From positions 1 through 64,000 of the forward strand of contig CAJQOH010000016.1 in NCBI GenBank assembly GCA_905479915.1: DNA of 64,000 bases, in the 5' to 3' direction. Of the stretch, positions 25,933 through 35,995 are shown piece by piece. The notes beneath the pieces are model-generated. The model saw only the letters and a list, made by a program, of their open reading frames with translations. It had not been told where the DNA came from and did no database searches. Position 1 is the stretch's first letter, and the number at the start of each line of letters is the position of its first letter. Both the position numbers and the translations under genes were made by a program. Origin of the DNA: an uncultured Flavobacteriales bacterium. Lineage in GTDB: Bacteria; Bacteroidota; Bacteroidia; Flavobacteriales_E; Vicingaceae.

Positions 25933-26721
25933 TTATAAATCATTTGCTTCAGCGATCATCTCTGCCAAATCATACACTTTAACCTCAGTTTCTTTCTCTT
26001 TAATCTTAACACCATCCGTCATCATGGTCATACAAAAAGGACAACCAGTTGCAATAATATCGGGCTTAGTCTCCATCGCTTCCTCAGTACGCTCAATATT
26101 AACCTCTTTATCTCCTTTTTCTGCTTCTTTAAACATTTGAGCACCGCCAGCACCACAACATAAACCTTTCGATTTACATCGTTTCATTTCCACCAGTTCA
26201 GCATCTAATTTCTCCACCAATTCTCTTGGAGCCTCATAAACATCATTTGCTCTCCCCAAATAACAAGGATCATGAAAAGTAATTTTCTTCCCTTTAAAAG
26301 TTCCTCCTTCAACAGTTAATTTACCTTCATTAATTAATTCTTGTAAAAACTGTGAGTGATGCTTCACTTGATAATCCCCCCCTAACTCTGGATACTCATT
26401 CTTTAAAGTATTGAAACAATGCGGACAGGTAGTCACTATCTTTTTTATCTCATAAGCATTTAGAACCTGTATATTCCCCATAGCCTGCATCTGGAACAAA
26501 AATTCATTTCCAGCTCGTTTAGCAGGATCTCCAGTACAACTCTCTTCAGTACCTAAAACAGCAAAATTAATTCCAGCTTTATTCAATATCTTAACAAAAG
26601 CTCGAGTAATTTTTTTTGCTCTATCATCAAAACTTCCTGCACATCCCACCCAAAACAAAACATCTGGCTGCTGACCTGAAGCCATCATTTCCGCCATTGT
26701 AGGTACTTTTAATTCACTCAT
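25933..26721 (-). CDS. CCG-domain (Fe-S)-binding protein, heterodisulfide-reductase/GlpC-like
   Basis: 262 aa. Two cysteine-rich CCG-type modules: VGCAGSFDDR, TCPHCFNTLKNEYP, CDPCYLGR-type motif (HDPCYLGRAND), LCCGAGGAQMF and TGCPFCMTMM. This is the HdrB/LutA/GlpC-type domain that binds an unusual Fe-S centre and handles thiol or quinone-linked electrons. Paired with the membrane ferredoxin-domain protein encoded upstream (gap 91 bp); the two are a recurring Bacteroidota unit. The electron donor and acceptor are unknown. Confidence 0.88.
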   Translation of the reverse strand: MSELKVPTMAEMMASGQQPDVLFWVGCAGSFDDRAKKITRAFVKILNKAGINFAVLGTEESCTGDPAKRAGNEFLFQMQAMGNIQVLNAYEIKKIVTTCPHCFNTLKNEYPELGGDYQVKHHSQFLQELINEGKLTVEGGTFKGKKITFHDPCYLGRANDVYEAPRELVEKLDAELVEMKRCKSKGLCCGAGGAQMFKEAEKGDKEVNIERTEEAMETKPDIIATGCPFCMTMMTDGVKIKEKETEVKVYDLAEMIAEANDL

Positions 26722-26728
26722 CTTTTTT

Positions 26729-26810
26729 CAAGTTTGAAAGTTTGAAAGTGTATCAAGTTAAAAGTTAATAGACCAACATCTTTTTACTTTTACTTTTTCA
26801 CTTTAAACTA
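26729..26810. repeat. Simple-sequence spacer
   Basis: The spacer between the two Fe-S genes contains AAGTTTGAAAGTTTGAAAGTG (a 7-bp unit repeated) and then CTTTTTACTTTTACTTTTTC. Such low-complexity tracts arise by slippage; no regulatory element is recognised. Confidence 0.4.
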
Positions 26811-26812
26811 AA

Positions 26813-28132
26813 TTATTCTTCGTCTTTCCACTTTAAACGGTCTGCCTGAGCAAATTGCCAAGGAGCACCATTATTTTCAATATTCGTTAACATTCCAGTC
26901 CATTCAGCCGGAGCTTTAGACTCTTCCATTATCAAATATCTTCTTAAATCTACAATAACAGATAAAGGATCATTGTTTACTGGACAAGCCTCCGTACATG
27001 CATTACAACTCGTACAAGCCAACAACTCTTCTTCCTTAATATAATCTCCTAACAAGGATTTACCATCATCATGGTCTTTTCCATTTTTATCAATTCCTTT
27101 ACCAACCTCTTCTAATCGGTCTCTAGTATCCATTAATATTTTACGAGGAGACAACTCTTTTCCTGTAATGTTAGCTGGACATACATCAGTACATCTTCCA
27201 CATTCTGTACAGGTATAAGCATCCATCAACTGTTTCCATGTTAAATCTTGAACATCTTTAGCTCCAAATCTTTCTGGCTCTCCAACTGGTTCTGGTGGCG
27301 CAGCATAAGGATCTGCATTAGGGTCGAACATTAATTCCACCTCTTTCTTAACAGCTTCCATGTTTGTTAACTGTCCTTTAGGAGTTAACTTAGAATAAAA
27401 CACATTTGGAAATGCCAATAGAATATGAAAGTGCTTTGAATAAGGCAAGTAATTTAAAAAGGCAAAGATCCCAATGATATGAAACCACCATAAACCTCTT
27501 TCAAAAGCCACTAAACTAGATTCAGACAAACCAGAAAACATCCCTTCAAACATTCCACTAATTGCAAAAGGACCTACTTGAGTATAATGTTCTGCTCCTA
27601 TCGATTGCAATTGAGCATCTACAACATTCATCAATAAAAATGCAGTCATCAACAACACTTCTGTAATTAGAATAAGATTGGCATCCGTTTTTGGCCATCC
27701 AGTCATTTCTGGACTTAAGAATCTTTTTAAACGAATAATGTTTCTTCTAATTAAGAAGATAACACAAGAAACCAACACCAATAAAGCCAAGACTTCAAAC
27801 GTTGAAATTAGAAAAGTATACAAACTTCCTAAAGGAGAGAATAAACGATGTGTTCCTAATAAACCATCCAGTACAATTTCTAGTACCTCTATATTAATAA
27901 TTACAAATCCAGCATAAACAATAAAGTGTAGAATTCCAACAACCGGTCTGGCTTGCATTTTAGACTGACCCATTGCTACTTTAGCCATCAATTTAAAACG
28001 ACCACCTTTGTTATCGCCCCTGTCTAAATCCTTTCCTAAATTAATGTTACGAATGATGGTTTTTACATTTTTAGCAAACAAACCCAATGAAACAAGGATC
28101 AAGACTGCAAATGCGATAATAGAAATATTCAT
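26813..28132 (-). CDS. Membrane (Fe-S)-binding oxidoreductase with two 4Fe-4S clusters
   Basis: 439 aa. N-terminal membrane domain with helices at about 3-22, 65-85, 105-130, 150-170 and 220-240, similar to a NarI/HdrE-type membrane subunit. C-terminal ferredoxin-type motifs CTECGRCTDVCPAN and CTSCNACTEACPVN. Likely passes electrons between the quinone pool and the CCG protein encoded next. The MlaD gene ends 3 bp upstream, so they share a transcript. Confidence 0.88.
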   Translation of the reverse strand: MNISIIAFAVLILVSLGLFAKNVKTIIRNINLGKDLDRGDNKGGRFKLMAKVAMGQSKMQARPVVGILHFIVYAGFVIINIEVLEIVLDGLLGTHRLFSPLGSLYTFLISTFEVLALLVLVSCVIFLIRRNIIRLKRFLSPEMTGWPKTDANLILITEVLLMTAFLLMNVVDAQLQSIGAEHYTQVGPFAISGMFEGMFSGLSESSLVAFERGLWWFHIIGIFAFLNYLPYSKHFHILLAFPNVFYSKLTPKGQLTNMEAVKKEVELMFDPNADPYAAPPEPVGEPERFGAKDVQDLTWKQLMDAYTCTECGRCTDVCPANITGKELSPRKILMDTRDRLEEVGKGIDKNGKDHDDGKSLLGDYIKEEELLACTSCNACTEACPVNNDPLSVIVDLRRYLIMEESKAPAEWTGMLTNIENNGAPWQFAQADRLKWKDEE

Positions 28133-28135
28133 GTA

Positions 28136-29062
28136 TTAATCTGGTTTTTTATATGGAATTTCTTTTTTAGAAAGTATTCTAAAGTAACGTTTTGGATGAA
28201 GTTTAATATCTTCTAACAACTCTTCCATTTCTTTAGTTGCTCCAGCTAAATTATTGTAAAGAGAATCATTATTCATCAGTTTACCCATAGTTCCTTCACC
28301 TTCATTCATTTTTGTCATTACTGCAGACACACCATCTAGTGCAGCTTGAGCTTTCGCTATCGTTTCATTTAACTCTAAAGCTTTAATTGAATCTGCTACA
28401 TGCCCAAACTTCTCCATTGTTGGGTTCACTTTGTTTTTCACCGTTTTATTAAGGGTTACTGAGATTTCATCAAACCCCTCTAAAGCAGTCTTTAAGTTAG
28501 CCAAAGCTTGAGAAAAATTCCTTTTATTAGCTACCGTAAACATTCCATTTATATTTGCTAAAGTTGAAGTCATTTTTGTCACAGCTGTATCCATAGAAAT
28601 CATCAAATTCTCTGCCCTATCTTTTATTGGTAAAATTTGCTCACTAAAATCTTCCATCATAGATTTTTCAAAATGAGACTGAATGGTATCTCCATTTTCT
28701 AATTCAGCTTCTGAATCGCCCAATTTTAAACCAATCGCTTTCCCTCCTAAAAAATCAGTACTAATTAAATCAGCTACAGAATTTCTCGCAATCTTAATAC
28801 CACCTTCAGTAATGTTCAATTTAACAACTACTCTACTCGATTTATCTGGGTGAAAATAAATATCATCAACTACTCCACTTTGAACTCCGTTAATAATAAT
28901 TGGTGAAGAAACTGCTAGCCCTGGAACCTTAGGATAAACAGCATAAACCGTTCTACTCTGAACAAAAATGTTTGTTCCTTTTAAGTAATTAAAGCCCCAA
29001 ACTAACATTGCAATTGCAAAAATAGCAACAAACCCAACTTTTATTTCTTTAGATATTTTCAT
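28136..29062 (-). CDS. MlaD/MCE-domain protein
   Basis: 308 aa. One N-terminal membrane anchor (VGFVAIFAIAMLVWGFNYL) then an MCE domain (about 38-118: VYAVYPKVPGLAVSSPIIING, DFLGGKAIGLKLG) and a helical tail. MCE proteins form periplasmic hexamers that bind phospholipid for transport between inner and outer membranes. The usual ATPase and permease partners (MlaE/MlaF) are not next to it. Lies 63 bp after the amidase gene. Confidence 0.92.
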   Translation of the reverse strand: MKISKEIKVGFVAIFAIAMLVWGFNYLKGTNIFVQSRTVYAVYPKVPGLAVSSPIIINGVQSGVVDDIYFHPDKSSRVVVKLNITEGGIKIARNSVADLISTDFLGGKAIGLKLGDSEAELENGDTIQSHFEKSMMEDFSEQILPIKDRAENLMISMDTAVTKMTSTLANINGMFTVANKRNFSQALANLKTALEGFDEISVTLNKTVKNKVNPTMEKFGHVADSIKALELNETIAKAQAALDGVSAVMTKMNEGEGTMGKLMNNDSLYNNLAGATKEMEELLEDIKLHPKRYFRILSKKEIPYKKPD

Positions 29063-29125
29063 CTACTTAATAATAATATACAAATATCGCTAAAGTGAAT
29101 TGATCTACCAAGCCAACAACCATCG

Positions 29126-30298
29126 TTATTGTTTGTTTATTTGTATTGCCTCGCTAATCGCAACTCTTTTACCATCAGAAAAAACAACCACAAATGCATC
29201 CTTATACCCTTTAGCTCTTAAACTAACCTGAAGTATATTCGCATCAGTCATATTCTTCTCCTTTCCAACAGTATATCGATACAAACCTCCTGCTTCGTAA
29301 ATCTCCACCCCTTCAACACCATTAAAATTAGCTGGTATTAATTCTAATTTTTTAGATGAAGTGGCAATTTGCACTTTAAATACAACACCTTTTTCTACCG
29401 TTCCTTTCTTTTTCTTATGCTTTTTTGTTTTTCCTTTAGGTGCCTCTACCACTTCCTTTTTAATTGTTGGCTTTACCTCTTTCACCTCTTCTTTATCAAT
29501 TTCAATTTTTTGCTTTGATTCGATCTCATTTTTATACTCCTTAAATGCCCTAAAAACTGCTGAAGCCAGATAATCTTGTCCAGTTTTTGATACCAAAAAC
29601 TTTTCCTCATCTATATTCGTTAAGAAACCAGTTTCTATAAGCACACTAGGCATATTTGTTTGATGTAACACTAAAAAACCAGCTTGTTTTACCCCTCTGT
29701 TTTTACGCCCCACTCTTTCGGTAAATTGCTTTTGAACTTTTGCTGCGAAACTTAAACTCTGATCTAAAAAAGCATTTTGTCGCATCGTTAAAACAATGTA
29801 TGATTCTGGAGAATTCGGGTCAAAATCACTATACTTTGTCTTGTAATCTTCTTCTAATAAAATGGAAGAATTCTCTCTTTTCGCAACATTAAGGTTTGAT
29901 TCTGATTTGTGTAATCCCATCACAAATGTTTCTGTTCCATAGGCAGCCTTATTGTCATTGGCATTGGCATGCACACAAATAAATAAATCTGCTTTAGCTT
30001 TATTCGCTACAGCAGCTCTCTCCCATAACTTTAAATAAACATCTGTTTTTCTAGTATAAACAACTTCTATTTCCGGAAAATTTTCTTCGATATACTTTCC
30101 TAATTGCAATGCAATGGATAAAGCCACATGCTTTTCTTGTGAGTTCTTTCCTTGACATCCTCCATCATGACCTCCATGACCAGCATCTATACACACTGTT
30201 TTAATTCCAAAAAAGTCTGTTTTACCTTGCGCATAACTAATGTTAGAAAGTACACCGACCAGCAACATAAGAAAACCACATATTATCCGTTTTATCAT
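29126..30298 (-). CDS. N-acetylmuramoyl-L-alanine amidase (Amidase_3) with SPOR-like C-terminus
   Basis: 390 aa. Signal peptide 1-23 (ending ISYAQ). Catalytic domain about 34-245 with zinc ligands in IDAGHGGHDGG, VHANAND and catalytic Glu in LIETGFLTN. A lysine-rich linker (about 260-300) leads to a SPOR-like fold at about 303-388 (GVVFKVQIATSS...YRYTVGKEKN), which would bind denuded septal glycan. Cleaves the peptide from the glycan strand during daughter-cell separation. Divergent from lptD. Confidence 0.92.
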   Translation of the reverse strand: MIKRIICGFLMLLVGVLSNISYAQGKTDFFGIKTVCIDAGHGGHDGGCQGKNSQEKHVALSIALQLGKYIEENFPEIEVVYTRKTDVYLKLWERAAVANKAKADLFICVHANANDNKAAYGTETFVMGLHKSESNLNVAKRENSSILLEEDYKTKYSDFDPNSPESYIVLTMRQNAFLDQSLSFAAKVQKQFTERVGRKNRGVKQAGFLVLHQTNMPSVLIETGFLTNIDEEKFLVSKTGQDYLASAVFRAFKEYKNEIESKQKIEIDKEEVKEVKPTIKKEVVEAPKGKTKKHKKKKGTVEKGVVFKVQIATSSKKLELIPANFNGVEGVEIYEAGGLYRYTVGKEKNMTDANILQVSLRAKGYKDAFVVVFSDGKRVAISEAIQINKQ

Positions 30299-30356
30299 AT
30301 CTGAATTATAATAATGTTAAAAACACCCTTTTTACTATTACAAATGTTATTTTTTT

Positions 30357-30364
30357 TAGTTTTG
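30357..30364 (+). promoter_or_regulatory. Putative -7 promoter element for lptD
   Basis: TAGTTTTG followed by C matches TAnnTTTG in the 165-bp divergent spacer, about 100 bp before the start codon. No clear -33 box. Confidence 0.35.
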
Positions 30365-30463
30365 CCAACGCTTTAAAAACAGTTAATTATCACAACTTTA
30401 ATGTTAATAATTCTTACTTAAAAATGCGTTAAATCGCATCAAATGATAAGAAATTAGCTTTTC

Positions 30464-33058
30464 ATGATTTACAATTTCTATACCAAGCACTTTACCCCCC
30501 GCAAAACCCTAGCTTTTATTTTGCTATTGCTCTGTGCTTCCATTTCTTTTGGACAGGATGTAGATCTCAAAATTCCTTTACCTCCAAATGATTCTATAAC
30601 TACAGACTCAACAAAGGTCGACACTACTACAAATACTATCAGTATTGATACGATAACTTCTCCTGACGCACTAGAATTTCCGGTAAAGTACGTTGCTAAA
30701 GATTCTATTCGTTTTGACATGAAAAACAAAATGGTTTACCTATTTGGCGAATCAGAAGTGTATTATGAAGAAATTGAGCTAAAGGCCGAAGAAATTGAAA
30801 TTGATATGGATACGAATACGGTTACAGCAAAAGGAAAACAAGATTCCACAGGCAAATACTTTGGTGAACCCGTTTTTACCGAAAAAGGTTCTGTAGTGAA
30901 CTCTCACGAAATGAAATACAATTTCAACACCAAAAAAGGATTGATAAAGGATGCCGTAACTCATGAAGGTGAAAACTACATACACGGTGCTAAAATCTAC
31001 AAAACACCAGAAGACATCCTCTACATTAAAAATGGAAAATACACCACTTGTAATTTAAAAACTCCGCACTACCATTTTGGTGCTAGAAGGTTAAAAATTA
31101 TACCCAACGATAAAATTGTTACAGGACCTGCGAACTTAGTTATAGAAAATGTACCTACTCCAGTTGCCATACCTTTTGGTTTTTTCCCTAATTCCAACAA
31201 AGAAAAATCAGGAATTATTGTACCAACTTTTGGAGAGAGTGCTCAATATGGATTTTTCTTATTGAATGGAGGGTATTACTTAGCCTTAAGCAAAAACATA
31301 AGCACACAGCTTACTGGAGATTACTACAGCAAGGGAAGTTGGGCAACAAATTGGTTGACCAACTATAAAAAAAGATACAAGTATACAGGGTCGTTCAACA
31401 CCAACTACTCCGTTTTTAAAAATGGTTTTAAAGAGTTTCCTGATTATTCTCAAAATTCTAACTTCTTTATAAAGTGGAACCATACACAAGATCCTAAAGC
31501 GAGACCGAACAGCGTTTTTTCTGCCAACGTTAATTTTGGAAATAGTGAAAACTTCTCCAATAATTTTAACAGTACAGGCACAGAATATCTAAACACTACT
31601 TTCAACTCCAACATTTCTTATAAAAAATCTTGGGCTGGAAAACCTTTTAATTTATCCATTAACGGATCTCACAGTCAAAATACACTTAACAAAACCATTA
31701 CCGTAAGGTTACCAGAAGTAGCTTTTAACGTTGCTAGACGATATCCTTTTAAACGAAAAGCAACTGTTGGAAAACAAAAAATTTATGAAAAAATTGGGAT
31801 TAGCTATTCCATGAACACCAAAAATGAAGTTACCACACAAGATTCTTTGTTTGCAACAAGGAACCTTGATTTATTAGCTGATCAATTTAAGAACGGAATG
31901 AAACACAGTATTCCATTGAGCACCTCTTTTAAAGTATTGAAAAACTTTACAGTGAACCCTTCTTTTAACTACTCTGAAGTATGGTATTTAGAATCAATAA
32001 GACAAAGCTGGGACAATGACAACCTTACTGTAGACACAGATACTTTAGGTGGTTTTGCAAGAGGAAACACTTACAACATGGCTATTAACATGACTACCAA
32101 AATTTTTGGAATGTATCAATACAGAGGTAAATTGATTAAAGCTTTACGACACGTTATGACTCCTAGTGTTGGTTTTTCTTATACTCCTGAAAACAAGAGT
32201 GGAATAAATACCTATACTGATGCTAACAATGAAGAGGTTGAGTATTCAATTTTTACTAATGGAATTTATGGAACATCAAACACTATCAAAGCAGGAAATA
32301 TTAACCTTGGCTTAATGAACAACTTTGAATTAAAGGTTAGAAACAGAAAGGATAGCTTAGGAAAAGACAAAAAGATTAAACTCCTAGAAAGTTTAAACTT
32401 TACGTCTAGTTATAACACCATGGCAGATTCATTAAACTGGAGTAACATTCTAATAAGTGCAAGAACAAATATCTTTAAGAAGATCAATTTAAATTTTAAT
32501 GCGACTCTTGATCCTTATGCGCTAGATTCTAACACAGTTACTGGAGTAATTACAAAGATCAACACCTCAGAATTGAGCCAAAGCGGAAACTTAGGAAGGT
32601 TAACTTCTGCCAATTTAGCTGCAGGATTTTCCATCAGAAGTAAAAATGTAGATAAAGAAAAAGAAAGTAATTACGGGTCTGAAGCTGAGCTAGAATACAT
32701 TAGAGCAAACCCAAGTGCTTTTGTTGATTTTAACATTCCTTGGACCTTAAATATGAATTACAATGTTCGCTACTCTAAACCTCAGCTGCAAAGTAGCGTA
32801 ATACAAACGCTAAACTTTTCTGGAGATTTTAGCTTAACCAAACGCTGGAAAATTGGTTTCAATTCTGGTTATGATTTTGAATTGAAAGACCTTTCTTACA
32901 CCTCTATTGATATTTATAGAGATTTACACTGTTGGGAGATGTCTTTCAATTGGATACCGATTGGACCAAGACAAAGTTATTTGTTTACCATAAGAGTAAA
33001 ATCTGCTATCCTACAAGATTTAAAATTGACCAGAAGGAATATTGCTAACGTGTTTTAA
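30464..33058 (+). CDS. lptD: LPS-assembly protein LptD-like outer-membrane protein
   Basis: 864 aa. Signal peptide about 1-30 (ending SISFGQ). OstA/LptA-like beta-jellyroll at about 60-190 (KAEEIEIDMDTNTVTAKG, MKYNFNTKKGLIKDA), then a long beta-barrel with many aromatic-ended strands (AIPFGFFPNSNKEKSGIIVP is the conserved LptD plug/barrel entry). Bacteroidota LptD-like proteins insert LPS into the outer leaflet. Head-to-head with the envelope amidase/MlaD operon, a coherent envelope-biogenesis neighbourhood. Confidence 0.88.
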   Translation: MIYNFYTKHFTPRKTLAFILLLLCASISFGQDVDLKIPLPPNDSITTDSTKVDTTTNTISIDTITSPDALEFPVKYVAKDSIRFDMKNKMVYLFGESEVYYEEIELKAEEIEIDMDTNTVTAKGKQDSTGKYFGEPVFTEKGSVVNSHEMKYNFNTKKGLIKDAVTHEGENYIHGAKIYKTPEDILYIKNGKYTTCNLKTPHYHFGARRLKIIPNDKIVTGPANLVIENVPTPVAIPFGFFPNSNKEKSGIIVPTFGESAQYGFFLLNGGYYLALSKNISTQLTGDYYSKGSWATNWLTNYKKRYKYTGSFNTNYSVFKNGFKEFPDYSQNSNFFIKWNHTQDPKARPNSVFSANVNFGNSENFSNNFNSTGTEYLNTTFNSNISYKKSWAGKPFNLSINGSHSQNTLNKTITVRLPEVAFNVARRYPFKRKATVGKQKIYEKIGISYSMNTKNEVTTQDSLFATRNLDLLADQFKNGMKHSIPLSTSFKVLKNFTVNPSFNYSEVWYLESIRQSWDNDNLTVDTDTLGGFARGNTYNMAINMTTKIFGMYQYRGKLIKALRHVMTPSVGFSYTPENKSGINTYTDANNEEVEYSIFTNGIYGTSNTIKAGNINLGLMNNFELKVRNRKDSLGKDKKIKLLESLNFTSSYNTMADSLNWSNILISARTNIFKKINLNFNATLDPYALDSNTVTGVITKINTSELSQSGNLGRLTSANLAAGFSIRSKNVDKEKESNYGSEAELEYIRANPSAFVDFNIPWTLNMNYNVRYSKPQLQSSVIQTLNFSGDFSLTKRWKIGFNSGYDFELKDLSYTSIDIYRDLHCWEMSFNWIPIGPRQSYLFTIRVKSAILQDLKLTRRNIANVF

Positions 33059-33159
33059 CACTTGAATTTCTCCTTAAAAAACTTAATTTCGTTTAATGTA
33101 TGCGAAGTTTCGTAGAAACAACATTTAACTTCATCGTTTATAGTGCATTAAATTAGAAA

Positions 33160-34554
33160 ATGGGAATAAAAGAGCTACTACTTGACAAAGATTTTACATC
33201 ATCTAGAATTTCAGCCCTTATTGCTATTGTCATTTTATCATCTCTATCAATAATTTCGGTAATTATTCCATTTGTAAACAAGTACATACAGGAACCTTTA
33301 CTAGACATGGGAATTTTCGCTGTAATAGAGCTTTCTATTGCAGGTATTTGGTATTATAGAAGAACTGTATTTCCAAAAGGAAATCCCAACAAACAAAACA
33401 TTGTTATAGCTATTACAACCGAAGACACTAGCCAAAAAGCGAGGATTAGAAAAGATTTCTCTGAAGAAATTAAAAAACAGCTAAAAAAGAATCGCCTTGA
33501 TTCGAGCTATGACGTTATTATTCTACATAACCACTTATCGAAATTAACTAAGGAAAAAATTGAATTATGGAGTCAATCGCAAAAAGCGGGAATGCCAGAT
33601 TCAGAAGATGTAATTTCGTTTAACAAAATAACCAATAAGCTAAATGCTAAATTTTTCATTTTCGGAGATTTAATAAAAAGAAATACAACAGACAGTACTT
33701 ATTGCTTAAGCGTTGAAGCACTAATATTACACGCTCAAACCAATCTAGCAAATGGTATAACTATGAAAAAAGAGTTTAATGATCTTTGGAAAAAAGAAAT
33801 AACTTTTTTAGAAAACGATGAGTTAGTTGGATTTAAAAGTAATGCCGAGGATATTTTCTTTACAGCAACTTACATGCTTGGACTTGCAACATTTGTTGAC
33901 AATCAATTTGAGCTAGGTGCTAATATTTGGTCAACTCTACAACAGCATGTGGAGATAACAGCTAACCTTTCAAAGTTCACAGAAAAAATTAAAAAACTCC
34001 ACGCCACTTCGCTTTTTCTGCAATCTCGCCTTCATTACTTTGCTGGGAATTTTGAAGATGCAGTTAAGTGGAGAAAACTCTTTCTATCTATAACTCCCAA
34101 TGAGTATGACGCTCATTTGAATCAAGCAATAGAACATGTTAAACTAAGAAATGACCCAGAATTAGCACTTGAACATGTTGAAATTGCTGAAAAACTAGCA
34201 CAAAATGACCAAATATGGAGATACAGTAAATTATATCTTTATATTAAATTGGGAAGAATAAAGGATGGCCTAGTAATTCTTGATGCTATATTGTCAAATA
34301 AATTCCCTAGCGATATTGATGTAGTAAATCAAGTAATTGCGTACAATATAAATTGCCTAAAAGACGACTCAAAACACCTTCAAACAAACTTTATTGTAGG
34401 TACTCTACTTTATAAAAAACTAGACCATCCTATACCAGCATATGAAAAGCTTGAGAGTTTTATTTCATCTACAGAAGACATAGAAGAATGGAAACCAATG
34501 AGAGAATTAGCACAAACGTACTTATCTGAAATCGATAAAATTATAAAAGTCTAA
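33160..34554 (+). CDS. Two-helix membrane protein with an effector-like domain and TPR-type C-terminus, unknown
   Basis: 464 aa. Two transmembrane helices (about 18-37 and 48-67), then a soluble domain of about 80-210 (QNIVIAITTEDTS, DVIILHNHLSKL, AKFFIFGDLIKRN) whose layout loosely resembles TolB-N/FlgO-type domains, which read 'can the system be found, with what value'. A helical TPR-like region spans about 230-460 (GNFEDAVKWRKLFLSITP, LALEHVEIAEKLA). No enzymatic motif. Stands alone, with no operon partner and no signal peptide. I do not recognise the family; the TolB-like reading is weak. Confidence 0.55.
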   Translation: MGIKELLLDKDFTSSRISALIAIVILSSLSIISVIIPFVNKYIQEPLLDMGIFAVIELSIAGIWYYRRTVFPKGNPNKQNIVIAITTEDTSQKARIRKDFSEEIKKQLKKNRLDSSYDVIILHNHLSKLTKEKIELWSQSQKAGMPDSEDVISFNKITNKLNAKFFIFGDLIKRNTTDSTYCLSVEALILHAQTNLANGITMKKEFNDLWKKEITFLENDELVGFKSNAEDIFFTATYMLGLATFVDNQFELGANIWSTLQQHVEITANLSKFTEKIKKLHATSLFLQSRLHYFAGNFEDAVKWRKLFLSITPNEYDAHLNQAIEHVKLRNDPELALEHVEIAEKLAQNDQIWRYSKLYLYIKLGRIKDGLVILDAILSNKFPSDIDVVNQVIAYNINCLKDDSKHLQTNFIVGTLLYKKLDHPIPAYEKLESFISSTEDIEEWKPMRELAQTYLSEIDKIIKV

Positions 34555-34613
34555 ACATTAAAAGAAAGAAAAATTAAATAAGCACAAACTTTAACAAAAC
34601 GTCAAACGAAAAC

Positions 34614-35840
34614 CTATTTCTTATCCAATATTCTGTACTGTTTTAAGAGTTTTTCTAAAGAGACTTCTTGGTTACTCTTATTCATCTTTAGCAACTCATT
34701 CGCCCCATCAAAGACCACAACATCAGGATAGTAATTATCGCGAGCAAAATGCATATACTTTAACACCTTAAAAGCATTGAACCATTTAAAAAAGACTTCT
34801 TCAAAATGCTTTTCTGATTTACTATTCTTTTTGATATTGATTAGATTTTCTTCAAAGTCAATTGTATCCAAAAAGGCCTGAACAGTTTCAGGAACAACAT
34901 TCACCTTATGATACAATTGAGGAACCGCTTCCCTAAACAATTTTAAATCTATAAACGATTGTGGGTGATAACTCAGCAATTCTTGCTTCTCCTCATCCAA
35001 CCAATTCTGCATGGCTTTTCCTGTACCAAATGGTACTCGATCCGAAACTCTTGGAGAAGGAATAATTTTAGTGGTTTTTAATTCTGTAAAACCGCCTAAA
35101 GGAATCAACTTTTGTAAGAAATAGAAGTCTTCTCCAGCTTTACGCTTGTTCATTCCATTTTGCTTTTGATACGCATCACTCCTAACTGCCATACTAGAAC
35201 CAATGGTATGATATGCATACGGCAATCCAACGTAAGCCAAACCATTTTTATAGTAACGCAAATGCAATTCATACTGCATTATTCCGTTGTAAATTTCTTC
35301 TGAGAATTCACTTCCTTCTATAGGATGTTCAAAATGTATAGAACAAGCTGGTGATTTTGGAAATGCGTTAAAATGTTTTTCAAGCTCCACCAAATAATTT
35401 GATTCACATGAAGCATCAGCATCATAACAAGCAATTACACCTTGGTGTTTGTCAATTTGCTCAAATCGCCTTACTGCTTCATCCATACCTATTTTACGCG
35501 CTAAACCTACTCCAGCATGTTTTTTAGGCAATGAATTTTCCTGAATAAAATAGAATTTCAGGTGCTCACTTTGATAATTCCTATACCAATTTACCGCATC
35601 ATCATAAGCTGTTCTATTTTGCTTTAAAACTGTTTCATCAGCTATATCTGAAGCATTGATCACAACAAGTACTTCTACTTTACAATTTGGCTGAGCGCAA
35701 TTGTACAGACTCTCTAATGAGTTCACCAAATCAGGTTCATTATAGCAAGGAATTACTACAATTATTCCTACTTCAGCATCAATCGATTCTTGAATAATTT
35801 GTTCTCGAAAGGCGTAACGATTTAAGTAGTAGTTATTCAT
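34614..35840 (-). CDS. Glycosyltransferase family 2
   Basis: 408 aa. GT-A domain: VGIIVVIPCYNEPDLVNSL, NAS after the second strand, and a DxD-type ACYDADASCESNYL. Further blocks AGEDFYFLQKLIPLGG match GT2 enzymes that use nucleotide sugars. No transmembrane helix, so soluble or peripheral. Isolated between an unknown gene and uvrA, so the glycan target is unknown. Confidence 0.85.
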   Translation of the reverse strand: MNNYYLNRYAFREQIIQESIDAEVGIIVVIPCYNEPDLVNSLESLYNCAQPNCKVEVLVVINASDIADETVLKQNRTAYDDAVNWYRNYQSEHLKFYFIQENSLPKKHAGVGLARKIGMDEAVRRFEQIDKHQGVIACYDADASCESNYLVELEKHFNAFPKSPACSIHFEHPIEGSEFSEEIYNGIMQYELHLRYYKNGLAYVGLPYAYHTIGSSMAVRSDAYQKQNGMNKRKAGEDFYFLQKLIPLGGFTELKTTKIIPSPRVSDRVPFGTGKAMQNWLDEEKQELLSYHPQSFIDLKLFREAVPQLYHKVNVVPETVQAFLDTIDFEENLINIKKNSKSEKHFEEVFFKWFNAFKVLKYMHFARDNYYPDVVVFDGANELLKMNKSNQEVSLEKLLKQYRILDKK

Positions 35841-35875
35841 TTATTAATTTCTTTTCACATTATTTTTTAGAAAAT

Positions 35876-35992
35876 ACTCCTTACCCGCAAAAGCGGGTAT
35901 CCAGATACAAGTAAACACTTTTTTTATCGCACCTAAAACTTCTTCCTTTCTGGATCCCAGATATCCGCTGCGCTACTTCTGGGAAGGAGTAA
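35876..35992. repeat. REP-like composite palindromic element (family 2)
   Basis: Contains hairpin CCCGCAAAAGCGGG, the pair TATCCAGA/TCTGGAT, and a terminal hairpin CCCAGA...TCTGGG, with outer arms ACTCCTT (35876-35882 area) and AAGGAGT near 35984-35990. The CCCGC-GCGGG plus CTGGATCCC pattern is widespread among bacterial genomes. It sits between the convergent-side ends of the glycosyltransferase start and uvrA stop. Confidence 0.65.
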
Positions 35993-35995
35993 GAC

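Noticed and set aside
25689-25982. 97-codon plus-strand frame
   Set aside because: It runs antisense across two conserved genes and through the palindromic repeat; composition follows the repeat, not coding.
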